From Heterobasidion occidentale (taxonomy: Eukaryota > Basidiomycota > Agaricomycetes > Russulales > Bondarzewiaceae): DNA of 64,000 bases. The stretch spans positions 620,001 to 684,000 of the forward strand of contig JBCAQO010000005.1 of NCBI GenBank assembly GCA_039111635.1, read 5' to 3'. This document shows positions 13,054-23,448 of this stretch, piece after piece. The notes beneath the pieces were generated by a model. It was not told where the DNA came from. It saw only the letters and a list, made by a program, of their open reading frames with translations, and did not search any database. The translations under genes and the position numbers were made by a program. Within the stretch, counting starts at the first letter, position 1. Each line of letters starts with the position of its first letter.

Positions 13054-13054
13054 C

Positions 13055-13854
13055 TTGAACGAGCTCTTTTATCCCTACCCTATTCAAGCTGGATCCCAGC
13101 AGAGACAGCTCTTTCTCTCATCCGTCAACAACATTTTAGCAATCGCCAACAGGGTAAACCTAACGGCGACCCCAGCAGCGACTCCTCAAGTAAGAATAAA
13201 CAACCCCGGAGCTATAGAGGTTGCAAGACACCGGAACCCAGGAAAGGTTTATTCAGGAATAGCCACACTCAGGCTACAACAAGCACCCGAAATATTTATA
13301 GACCTCCTTAAAACTGGATATAGATTTTCCGGGATTTGCTTCGTCAACGAACCAAAGACACCGTTCACCCTCACGGACAACGGAGAGCCCGACGTCATCA
13401 GAGCAAGGAATTGCGTCGAGATACACGACGGAAGACCAGACGATTTCCCCATCGCCGTTATCCCCGATCTCAGAAGAACCATCGCAAGGAATATCGACAC
13501 AGACGGAATCAGAGCGGAACTTGTCAAGACCAAGGAGAACAGAGACCACGTCTCAATCCTCATCCACTGGACCTTCTCCTCAACCTAGGAAAACACACTG
13601 GAAACTCCTAACTCCCCACCAGTCCGAACAGAAATTGAAGGGATCGTTTTTATTGTCAGAAGAGGAGAGTTCGCCCACAAAACTTATCATCTCCGAACCC
13701 TCATCTCGGGACACACATTCTCCGAGATCATCCAGCTCATCGACCAAATTGATATTTCCATCAACGAAATTATCAAAAGGGACCAGACTTACAGGAAGCA
13801 CTACAGGCAGGAAGAAGACAGGCAGTACCCTTCTTCTTCAAAGAATAAAGAACA
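13055..13854 (+). other. ATG-free leader with a long open frame
   Basis: One frame stays open from 13055 to a TAG at 13586-13588 and then again up to the gag start. It encodes protein-like sequence such as GYRFSGICFVNEPKTPFTL and, after the TAG, EGIVFIVRRGEFAHKTYHL. It has no ATG and a stop (TAA) lies just upstream in the LTR, so it could be made only from a near-cognate start or by splicing. It may be a former N-terminal Gag region from which start codons have been lost. I do not recognise a domain. Confidence 0.5.
13056..13065 (+). other. Self-complementary primer binding site
   Basis: TGAACGAGCT, two bases after the LTR end, is the perfect reverse complement of AGCTCGTTCA at 12605-12614 in the LTR. 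In the Tf1/sushi group of fungal chromoviruses the primer is the 5' end of the element's own RNA folded onto such a site. I saw no match to a tRNA 3' end, which supports self-priming. Confidence 0.7.
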
Positions 13855-15389
13855 ATGGATGAAGTCGCAGCGGGATATCCTCCCGGCTACAGAACAGACC
13901 CAGCAGAAGTCTACGGGGACTTACCCGAAGACGTCGACAAAGATCAACTTTATTACGACGAAAGGAAAGAACACTTCTACTACGCGGGAATCCTCACCGG
14001 ATTCTTCACAAAACGAGGAGAAAGCAGATACGAATACCCGACTTGGGCAGAAAAAACAGTCCACGCAGGACCCGACCTACACCTTGTTAAGGTCGAGGAC
14101 TACGTCGCAAGAAAGACCTTCGACAAGCCTGAATCACCGGCAAATAGGCATCGTGACTCGCCAAGACCGCACATACATACTCTACCCAGAGAAACAGCCA
14201 GTGGAAGTCGAATCTCTAGAAGAAATACGCCCGCTACATCCCCCTTACAGGAAACCACTCCCCAAGAAGACTTCCGAGCCACAACACCGGAGTTTGTCCC
14301 CGAACCGGAGTATTTTGAAGCACCAAGTGGAAATCCGGAACCACCTAACGATCCAGAGCCCCCGCCCGATACAATGTCGGCAGATACTGGAGGTAATGAG
14401 TCCAAGGGACCAGCTATGGCCAAACCCACCACCTTCAATGGAAACCGAAAACGAACCGAGCAATTCCTCCACGAAATCGATTTAATGTTCCTGGCTAGGA
14501 AAAAGGATTATGTGAACGAATTCGCCAAAATCGCTTACGCTCTGTCGTATATGAAGGAAGGCTCGGCAGGGATATGGGCAAGAAACTTTACTCAGGCCAG
14601 GAACACGCTGAAGGATTGGAACAGATATACTTGGGCAGACACGGTCAGCTTCACATCCGTCCGCAAAAAGATAGCCACCGACTTCGAGGAGTTCAACAAA
14701 GAAGCCGATGCTCGCGACAAACTGGCCAGAGTCAATCAAGGAAAAGAATCATTTAACACCTACCTCCAGCTGTTTGAACAGCTCGCAGCACTTGCTGGTG
14801 TAGACGGAGAAACCAAGAAAACCCATTTCCTGCGAGGACTCAAGTGGGAGTTGGCAAAAGAATTTATGAAGATCCCTCTGCAGACGGGACATGGGAAGAA
14901 CTAATCGAGAAGGCAAAAAACACGAAAGAATGCGCATCGCAAGGGACCGAGCATACGACCTCCGAAAAGGAAAATTCCAAATCTACACTCCGCGTACCTT
15001 TTACGACGAGAGGCACCCCAAGGCACGATAGGGAGCCCCAATACGAACCCATGGATGTAGATGCAGCGGAAATGGAGGCCGACGCTGTCCGAACTCGCTT
15101 CAAGAAGCTTACCCCGGCAGAGAGAGATCGACTTGCCAAAGAAGGCAAGTGCTTCTTTTGCAAGAAGCCCGGGCATATGGCGCGCAACTGTCCTTCTCGA
15201 CCCAAGAGAAGATTCCAGCCCCCTCGTCGCAGACCTGTGCGCGAAGCAGAAATGGACGAAGGACAATTCGACGATGAAGACGTCGAAGAAGGAAAAAACA
15301 GAGTCAACCACATCCGCCAGATGATGATGGGACTCAGCATGGAAGAAATCGAGGAAGTTCGAGCCTTTAGCGACTCGAAGAATTTTTAA
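13855..15389 (+). pseudogene. gag: gag of the chromovirus, frameshifted
   Basis: The ATG at 13855 is the first ATG after the predicted RNA start. The first frame runs to 14904 and includes the capsid-like stretch from TTFNGNRKRTEQFLHEIDLM to GETKKTHFLRGLKWELAK. At about 14862, in GCAAAAGAA, coding moves to another frame (RIYEDPSADGTWEELIEKA). That frame runs to 15389 and holds the nucleocapsid zinc knuckle CFFCKKPGHMARNC, of CX2CX4HX4C type. The N-terminal 170 residues are acidic and proline-rich. The change is a one-base slip in an A run, either an inactivating mutation or an assembly error. It lies inside the capsid region rather than at the gag-pol border, so programmed frameshifting is unlikely. 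Confidence 0.85.
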
Positions 15390-15412
15390 GGCCTCTCCCA
15401 TCGGCAGCGGAT

Positions 15413-18376
15413 GTGGAGAGCAGGATTCTTGCAGGAAATCGGTACGCTCCTCTGGCCAGTAAAGATGCTGACCAAGAGCATGGACATCCAGATGTATTGT
15501 ATCTTTCGGAAATGAAATCACATGGTGCACCATCCCTCCGACTCGAGACAATGCTCATAGGCAAGAATAGAAAAGCTGCTACACAGGCACTAGTGGACAG
15601 TGGAGCCACTGGAATCTTCATGCACCCTCGCTTCGTAGAAACACATCGAATCACTACACACAAAACCCCCACCCCTATCCCAGTCAGTACGGTCCAGAAC
15701 ACCGAGTTCAAGGGAGGACCTATTACACGATTCGCCAACCTCAAACTACAGGTTCTAGGCGAAAAAGGGGGTCGCATACAGAATCAGCAAGATTCTATAT
15801 CGCGGAAATAGGAAAAGAAGACGTCATTTTAGGAACCGACTGGTTATTAGAACATAACCCAGAAGTCGACTGGCATGCCTACGGGCTACACTTTACCAGA
15901 TGCCCGCCCTCCTGCCAAATAAAAGGAGGACCGGTAAAAGCTAGAAGAGCTACAAGAAAACCAGGACGTCCTAAACCAAGCATACGGCGCATGGAAACAG
16001 TACCGCAAACGGGCGACTACTCAATACCAGTGCAAAAGCCGGGAAAAGCAGTACCAGGCCGGAAAGTGGGAAACACCACAGTACCACATCCGCGGACAAT
16101 ACCTACAAGTCCGGAGTTCACAACTCGAAGGTTGAATGCCGAACATCTGAAAGCCCGAACCAGAAATTATAAGGTTCCGACATGGGCTGAAGAAGACGTT
16201 CCGGAGGACGGTGACGGACTTCCGGCACTTCCCTCCAAGGATCTTGAAGAAGATGGAGTCTACCTCGTTAGATGCCTAGATACGGGAACATTACAGGCAC
16301 TGGAATTATACAACGACTCCGAAGAAGGCGTCGATATACATCGCACCGAAACCACGGAACTTCCACACGCCAATACACCGGCTCAAGGAAGCAAACCTGC
16401 CAAAGCACCAACAGGAAAACAAACAAAGCACACCAACTCACAAAGACTGGCAGAAGAAGCCGCCAAAGGGAAACCTGAACTATCCTTCGAAGAAATAGTG
16501 CCGAAGGAATACTGGAATTATAGGAAGGTTTTCGAAGGTCGACCAAAGGGACAGCTACCGCTCTCTCGACCTTGGGATCACAAGATAGAGATCAAGGAAG
16601 GAATGGATCACTCGCTCAAACCAAGCTATACAGTCTTAGCCCTGGAGAGCAAGTGGAACTCAAGAAATTCATAGACGAAAACCTCCAGAAAGGATTCATC
16701 AGAGAATCCAAATCGCACATGGCATCTCCATTCTTCTTCATCAAGAAAAAGAACGGAAAACTACGACCAGTAATGGATTATCGCAAACTCAATGAAATAA
16801 CAATCAAGAACAAGTACCCTTTGCCGATCATTCAAGAATTACTGGACCTTCTAGCCGAAGCCGTATACTTTTCACTAATGGATGTCGATACAGGATATAA
16901 CAACGTACGCATGAAGGAAGGAAGCGAGAAACTGGCCGCGTTCGTCACCAATCTAGGAATGTACGAACCTCTGGTGATGTTCTTTGGATTAACCAACTCG
17001 CCGGCAACATTCCAAACTATGATGAACGCCCTCTTCAAAGACCTCATCTACGCCGGATTAGTGGCAATCTATATGGACGACATCCTAGTATTCTCTAAAA
17101 CGATGGACGATCACATCAAGACGGTTCGAAAGGTTTTACAGATCTTACAAGACAACGACCTGTACCTACAACCCTCGAAGTGCCACTTCCACAAAAAGAA
17201 AATCGACTATCTCGGATATGTTATATCACATGGACATCTGGAAATGGACCCGATTAAAGTAGCCGGCATCATGGACTGGCCGACCCCTGGAAAAGTCAAA
17301 GAAGTGCAATCATTTTTAGGGTTTTGCAACTTTTATCGCAGATTTATCAAAGACTACTCAAAGATAGCACGACCGCTATTTGAGTTAACACAGAAGGAAC
17401 GCACCTGGGATTGGACACCAGCATGCGAAGAAGCGTTTCAAACGCTAAAACGAATATTCACAGAATCTCCGGTGCTCGTTATGCCAGACACAAGGAATCC
17501 GTTTCGCATTGAATGCGACGCTTCCGACTTCGCCACCGGAGCAGTTTTATCACAAGTCGCCGAAGATGGAAAATGGCACCCATGTGCTTATATTTCCAAG
17601 TCGCTCTCACCTACAGAACGCAACTACCCAATCTATGATAAAGAGTTGCTAGCAGTTGTTCGAGCTTTTGAAGCTTGGCGACACTATTTGGAGGGCGCCG
17701 ACCACCCGGTAGACGTCTGGACGGACCACAAGAACCTCGAATGGTTCCGTTCAAGCCAGAAACTAAACCGTCGACAAGCACGATGGTCACTCTATCTCTC
17801 GCGTTTCGACTACAAGTTGACGCACAAGGCGGGAGTCACTAATAAATCCGACGGTCTGTCACGGCGTCCAGACCATAAAAAGGGGGTGGAATTTGACAAT
17901 TCAGGCGAAACACTCTTGGAGCCCAAACTTTTCAACAACACAGAAAATATCCGAAGACCTTTTGCAGAAATCAATGCCATTAATACAGACAACAGTTGGG
18001 ACCCTCATCAAATACTTCACATTAGGGCAACTGGACGAGGAGGCGTTACCATAATAGATGAAGACCTCCGGAAACGAATCATTGAAAAAACAGGAAAGAC
18101 GAATGGTTATTAGAAACCTTAGCCAAGATTAAAACCTTAGGACCTCGAAACATGAAGAAAGGTTTACAAGAATGGAACGAAGAAGAAGGATTGGTCCTTC
18201 ATCGAGGAAAGATATATGTTCCTCGGAACGAACAACTTCGTCAAGATATCATCAAATTAAACCATGACAATCTAGCAGCAGGACATCCAGGACAAAGGGG
18301 AACTCTAGCATTAGTCGGACAAGAATTCACTTGGCCAGGAATATCAAACACAGTGCACCAATATGTGGAAGGATGC
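15413..18376 (+). pseudogene. pol: pol, 5' part: protease, reverse transcriptase, RNase H, start of integrase
   Basis: The protease has the active site LVDSGATGIF. After a frame change near 15775 (AAAAAGGGGG) it continues FYIAEIGKEDVILGTDWLL. Another change near 16620 leads into reverse transcriptase with MASPFFFIKKKNGKLRPVMD, FGLTNSPATFQ and the catalytic YMDD. RNase H follows (ECDASDFATGAVL, YDKELLAVVRAFEAW, TDHKNLEWF). A last change near 18095 (AAAAAA) enters the integrase zinc-binding region (HDNLAAGHPGQRG ... FTWPGISNTVHQYVEGC), cut by the solo LTR at 18377. All catalytic residues I looked for are present. The breaks are single-base, mostly at homopolymers. Confidence 0.88.
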
Positions 18377-19208
18377 TGTTAGGACCGCGTCCTAACACGT
18401 GCTTCGCACGTGAATGGATGGGCTGGTCAAGTGCTTCGGACTTGTTGCAGACTCGGACCGCTTTCCATGACTCCCTACCATTTACATGCTGATGCATGAA
18501 CGCTGACTTCTGGTTCCTGATTCTTGATGTGGACAGACATTGGTTCCTGACCCCGTTCCTGGTTCTTGATCGATCGAAGATGTGGATGGACATTAGTGAT
18601 CGGATTACTATATTTGGATACATGGCAGGTCGATGAGGCATTCTAGCTTACGGATCTCGATCGTTGACTTCGGTACCTAAGAAGCGCACGGACCAGATCT
18701 TGATCCTGCCCTAGACACTTCTGTACGTAAATAGCCGAGATGAGCTTCTAAGAAGCTCAGCTCGTTCACCTGTAATACACTCGATCTCTGCACTGCACCC
18801 GGCGTCTGGCTACCTTCTTAGCCCACGCTTCGTGATCTCTGTCAGATCTGAGAAACTCTTTGCACGGTCTGACGAAGCACTGGACTCGTCTCCCTTCCCT
18901 CCCTCCCTCTACTCATCCGCTTCTATACCGGGCTAGCTGCCTATCGCGTTCTCAGTTGGACACCTCCTCGTGTCATCTGTTGGACAGGAGAAGATCATCC
19001 GGTTCCTCCTCATCATCGAGAAGACCTCGAAGATCACCTTCTCAATCTCTTCGAGAACAAAGCCGACAGCGACCCCGAGTTCCTCGAAAGAGCCCAAAGA
19101 CGATCCATCGTCTTCATCCATTGGAGTCTACGACTATACGAACCAGTGGAGGTTTAGCCTAGGGACCCCTTCGTGCATCGGTGCACGTGATAGGTCTCCG
19201 ACCTAACA
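18377..19208 (+). repeat. Solo LTR nested inside integrase
   Basis: An 832-bp copy of the same LTR family, bounded by TGTTAGG and CCTAACA. It is flanked by the five-base duplication GATGC (18372-18376 and 19209-19213), so it is an independent insertion later reduced by LTR-LTR recombination. It differs from the outer LTRs at more sites than they differ from each other (for example CCGCGTCC instead of CCGTGTCC near its start). It splits the HHCC zinc finger between the two cysteines. Confidence 0.95.
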
Positions 19209-20740
19209 GATGCGCCATATGTCAATCCACCAAGAACGACACACACCCTACTATGGTGCCCCTACAACCAACAGAAATCCCAGATCGACCCTTCGGAACA
19301 ATAACCATGGATTTTATTACAGATCTACCAGAATCAAACGGATACGACTCGCTACATGTAGTAACCGATCGATTCACCAAAACTGCAGTAATAACTCCAT
19401 GCCTGAAAACCATCGACTCTGATGGAACGGCCAAAATCTTGCTAGAAAACACCTGGAGACGCTATGGACTGCCAGATAAAATCATATCGGATAGAGGAAC
19501 TCAATTCGCTTCAAAAGTAGCACAAGCCCTACTCAAAGAATTAGGAATCAAATCCGCTTTAAGCACAGCCTATCACCCGCAGACGGACGGTGCTACTGAA
19601 CGAATGAATCAGGAACTGGAACAATACCTAAGAGCATTTTGCAGCTCTTCACAGGACGATTGGGCCGGACTAATCCCCTACGCGGAATACGCCCACAACA
19701 CCCATCAGCACTCAGCCACGCAGAAGTCACCATTTGAACTTCTCCATGGATATCAACCACGGGCTTACCCAGCCATCATCGGAAACACGAATGTCCCCAC
19801 CGCCGACGCTCGCCTCGAAGCTCTGCAACGTGCTAGGAAGGAAGCACAAGCCAGCCTCGAAATTGCAGCCGAAGCCATGAGGATCCAGCACGACCGTTTT
19901 GGAACGGACCTGCCGCCTTTCAAGAAAGGAGATCAAGTATGGCTTGATGGGAAGAACATCCACACCGATCACCCATCAGAGAAACTGAGACCCAAACGCT
20001 TTGGGCCATTTGAAATCACTGACACCATAGGAAATGTCAACTTCAGGTTGAAACTGCCCAACAGCTGGAAGCGCATTCACGACGTCTTCCATGCTAGTCG
20101 ACTCACGCCCTACAAGGAAAACGAAGTCTATGGCCCGAACTACCCTAAACCGGCTCCGGACCTGATCGAAGGGCAAGAAGAATTCGAAGTCGAAGCCATT
20201 GTCGGAGCTAGGCGCTTCGGACGATGGAAGATCCTGCAGTACCTGATCAAATGGAAGGGCTACTCGGAATCGGACAACTCTTGGGAAGCCGCGGCAAACG
20301 TCACTAACGCACAAGAAGCCATAAAGGACTTCTACCGCCGGCACCCTCGGGCAGTCAAAGGAATGGAAGCCTCCATCCTGGCCCTGGTGATCGAATTAGA
20401 ACTCAACAGAGTAGCCGAAGAAGATCAAATCAGAAAGAAGCTCGAGAAACATCCGATCGGAAAGAAGCTTCTCGCTACAGGATTAGCTATCCCCCAGATC
20501 ATGGAAGAGATCAACAAACGAATGACGCAGCTAAAGAGGCCGCCCCTGATTCCTCGATCAAAAGTGCCACCACCGGCGATCAACGATCGAGAAGCGCAGC
20601 CAAAGAAGCCCAATATAGATTCGTCTCGATCAAAGCTGCAGCAGAAGCGATCGGACAACTCTAATTGGCGGACTCAAGCATACCAGGAGCTACAAAAGCA
20701 GACCAACCGAGGATTGGCATGGCCAGGCAAACGACTATGA
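19209..20740 (+). pseudogene. pol: pol, 3' part: integrase core and chromodomain
   Basis: The frame resumes in the second half of the zinc finger (CAICQSTKND) and contains the DDE integrase core: FGTITMDFITDLPES, KIISDRGTQFASKVA and the glutamate in TDGATERMNQELEQYL. The GPFEI region and a chromodomain follow (YLIKWKGYSESDNSWEAA). Fungal chromodomain integrases direct insertion to chromatin marked on histone H3. The frame continues about 130 residues beyond the chromodomain as a charged, low-complexity tail ending at 20740. Being separated from the rest of Pol by the solo LTR, this part cannot be made as a normal polyprotein. Confidence 0.9.
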
Positions 20741-20878
20741 CCCCTTTCGACCCCACTCTATCCACAGTAGCCGTTTATACCGTCGTCGCGACTCTTGCTC
20801 TCACCGCTGTCTCCATCGCCATCGCCCTTGTTCTCGGATCTGTTCACGCTGCTGCCACCATTGGCGTCTCCTCCATCG

Positions 20879-20886
20879 TATAAAAG
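20879..20886 (+). promoter_or_regulatory. Internal TATA box before the accessory ORF
   Basis: TATAAAAG sits between the end of pol and the accessory ORF, 120 bp upstream of the ATG at 21002. It could give a separate subgenomic RNA for that ORF. It is a sequence match only. Another ATG at 20937 lies in a different frame. Confidence 0.5.
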
Positions 20887-21001
20887 ACACCCTGCATCGG
20901 ACGGAAACATTCCTCAGCATCCCAGCTACAACTCGAATGTCCTTTGCCCCCACACACCTCTTCCTACACAACTCCCCCGCTACATTCTCAGTAACATCAG
21001 A

Positions 21002-22602
21002 ATGGCTTCCACTACCACTTCTCCTCACGCCTCCAACACCTCCTCCCCAACCCCTTCATCCTCCGTACCATCTCCCCGCCCACAACCACACCCGCTAGTT
21101 GAGGACACTGACTCGGATTACGACAGCGAGGATGACATCCCCTCGAAGGCGTCCCGGTCGCGGATCCCCTTACTGAGTTTGTTATTCCCCGTTTCCCGGC
21201 TGAAATGCCAAACCCCCACATCGCCGTTCCTCCGTTGGCTTTCACCATTCACAACGAAAACCCTCGCATTCGAATCCGCGCTATACCCAACCCCCTCTAC
21301 GACATCCGCCTCTACCAGGACCTGACTACGAACCATAGCATCTACCACCTCACGCTCGCCGAGGACGAGGCACCTATCATTCTGAACCAGCCTGGCTTGA
21401 AGAGCCCCGTGCTTTCCTTTTCTATTTACAGCAAGCAGTCTGGGCGCAAGCCTACCAGGTTTTCTCGGGACCGCTCAACCAGACTCAAGCTATCCTCCTC
21501 GCCAACCTCACCGTCACCTCCTACCGCATGAAAGGACTGATCAATCTCCCCGCCATCCGCAACGACATGATCAATTTCCGACTGGGAGGAATCTTCACCA
21601 CCAGCTCCATCCTCATACAGGCGCACTCCATACCAGCCTGGCTCGATGTACTGGCTCGAATCCGCTACAAGGAGAACACGATCCGCTGGTTCCGATTCGC
21701 AGGACATAATGGAGCACGGCTAGAGATCGAAGAGTACGTTCCTAAAGGACTACTGCCGACCCACTCCTTCCCGCTTAACAGTCGAGGGGTTCACCCCATT
21801 GCGTGCTACTGGCCCGGCGGATGTACCCCGGAGGATAACGTTAGGCCCTGGGTTATGACCAAACCGGATATACAGGAACAGGGGTTTCACCAGATCGACG
21901 CTGAGGAACCCATGACAGTCGATCCCCCGGTCAATGCCGAGTCCGATCTCCCGGCGGTAAACCCCTTTCAGCCCACCGACGAGGAGACCGCCGAATTCAC
22001 GCGACCCACCAGTCCCCCTTACGACCCCGAACAAGTCGTCCGGGATCGCCAGGTACTTCGGCCGCTACCGGTACCACCCCCGTCACCCCTGCTGTGTCCC
22101 CATCCCCCCCCTACTCGGCGACGACCTCACCCGTCCTATCATTGTCGACGAAGCCTCCCCCCAGTCGCCGGACGTTCCTGTCGCAACTGAAGAAGGATGG
22201 CCTGCTGACGCACTGGACTCCGAAAACATCTGGCCTAACCCGCCTACTCTCCCGCCTTCTCCACCCGCCGACCCCGCCACTCGTAACTGCTGGGAATGTG
22301 GACGCGCCGGCCATCTCGTCGTGGGATGTCCAATCACGGGCATTCGCCAGAGAACGGATGTTACGGCGCGCGGCTTTCTTCAAGATTATGATAGGCATCG
22401 CATGCAGTCCCGGCGCCTTCGTCTACAGATGGATAGGACGGCTGAAGAATACGGATACCACAAGCAGGCGTTGGATCATTTAATCGACACCGCGAACTGG
22501 ACCGGATACCCCGCTCGGAACATCCCCACCTTCGACGAAGTTCACCTGAGGAGACCCGCCCCTACCATTGGTGCACCCGCCAAGCGCCGAAGACTTGTAT
22601 AG
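21002..22602 (+). pseudogene. Accessory ORF with CCHC zinc knuckle, downstream of pol
   Basis: The start MASTTTSPHASN is followed by a Ser/Pro-rich segment with an acidic patch (DTDSDYDSEDDIP). Then comes an apparently folded region (EMPNPHIAVPPLAFTIHN, LILYDIRLY-like blocks, MKGLINLPAIRNDMINFRL, HSIPAWLDVLARIRYKENT), an acidic linker, and CWECGRAGHLVVGC, a CX2CX4HX4C knuckle. It ends with a basic tail (APAKRRRLV). Three frame changes occur near 21150, 21415 and 22108, two of them at C runs, so this copy is broken; unbroken it would be roughly 520 residues. It is not an envelope: no signal peptide or C-terminal membrane anchor was seen. A second nucleic-acid-binding, Gag-like protein is my inference. 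Confidence 0.65.
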
Positions 22603-22613
22603 AGAGGGGGTAG
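22600..22613 (+). other. Polypurine tract of the chromovirus
   Basis: AGAGAGGGGGTAG directly precedes the 3' LTR, the position where plus-strand DNA synthesis is primed. Confidence 0.75.
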
Positions 22614-23448
22614 TGTTAGGACCGTGTCCTAACACGTGCTTCGCACGTGAAAGGATGGGCTGGTCAAGTGCTTCGGACTTGCTGCAGACTCGGACCGCTT
22701 TCCATGACTCCTTACCATTTACATGCTGATGCATGAACGCTGACTTCTGGTTCCTGATTCTTGATGTGGACAGACATTGGTTCCTGACCCCCGTTCCTGG
22801 TTCTTGATCGATCTAAGATGTGGATGGACATTAGTGATTCGGATTACTATATTTGGCTACATGGCAGGTCGATGAGGCATTCTAGCTTACGGATCTCGAT
22901 CGTTGACTTCGGTACCTGAGAAGCGCACGGACCAGATCTTGATCCTGCCCTAGACACTTCTGTACGTAAATAGCCGAGATGAGCTTCTAAGAAGCTCAGC
23001 TCGTTCACCTGTAATACACTCGATCTCTGCACTGCACCCGGCGTCTGGCTACCTTCTTAGCCCACGCTTCGTGATCTCTGTCAGATCTGAGAAACTCTTT
23101 GCACGGTCTGACGAAGCACTGGACTCGTCTCCCTTCCCTCCCCTCCCTCTACTCATCCGCTTCTATACCGGGCTAGCTGCCTATCGTGTTCTCAGTTGGA
23201 CACCCCCTCGTGTCATCTGTTGGACAGGAGAAGATCATCCGGTTCCTCCTCATCATCGAGAAGACCTCGAAGATCACCTTCTCAACCTCTTCGAGAACAA
23301 AGCCGACAGCGACCCCGAGTTCCTCGAGAGAGCCCAAAGACGATCCATCGTCTTCATCCATTGGAGTCTACGACTATACGAACCAGTGGAGGTTTAGCCT
23401 AGGGACCCCTTCGTGCATCGGTGCACGTGATAGGTCTCCGACCTAACA
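22614..23448 (+). repeat. 3' LTR of the chromovirus
   Basis: An 835-bp copy of 12221-13053 with very few differences; the clearest is a two-base length change in the C/T run near 23140. It is followed by the ATGAT duplication (23449-23453). Confidence 0.97.

Larger units (their letters stand above)
12221..23448 (+). mobile_element. Full-length Ty3/gypsy chromovirus with nested solo LTR
   Basis: Order: 5' LTR, self-complementary primer site, long ATG-free leader, gag, protease, reverse transcriptase, RNase H, integrase with a C-terminal chromodomain, accessory zinc-knuckle ORF, polypurine tract, 3' LTR. The chromodomain and the domain order place it among fungal chromoviruses. The two LTRs are nearly identical (833 and 835 bp), so insertion was recent. 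Yet gag-pol has four apparent one-base frame changes, and integrase is interrupted by another LTR of the family (18377-19208). The copy cannot make intact Pol as read. It may have moved using proteins from intact relatives, or some indels may be assembly errors. Confidence 0.95.

Noticed and set aside
13859..14485. Open frame overlapping the start of gag in another frame
   Set aside because: Its sequence is a basic, Ser/Thr/Gln-rich shadow of gag. The gag frame has the better composition and the ATG.
14840..14910. Programmed frameshift in gag
   Set aside because: The change lies inside the capsid region and upstream of the zinc knuckle, not at the gag-pol border. Other one-base breaks in the element have the same character.
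20728..20883. Hydrophobic frame just after pol as a membrane protein
   Set aside because: Only about 50 codons, ends directly at the TATA box and is not continued by the accessory ORF; likely chance.
21002..22602. Envelope gene for the chromovirus accessory ORF
   Set aside because: No signal peptide, cysteine-rich ectodomain or C-terminal membrane anchor. The zinc knuckle and basic tail point to nucleic-acid binding instead.
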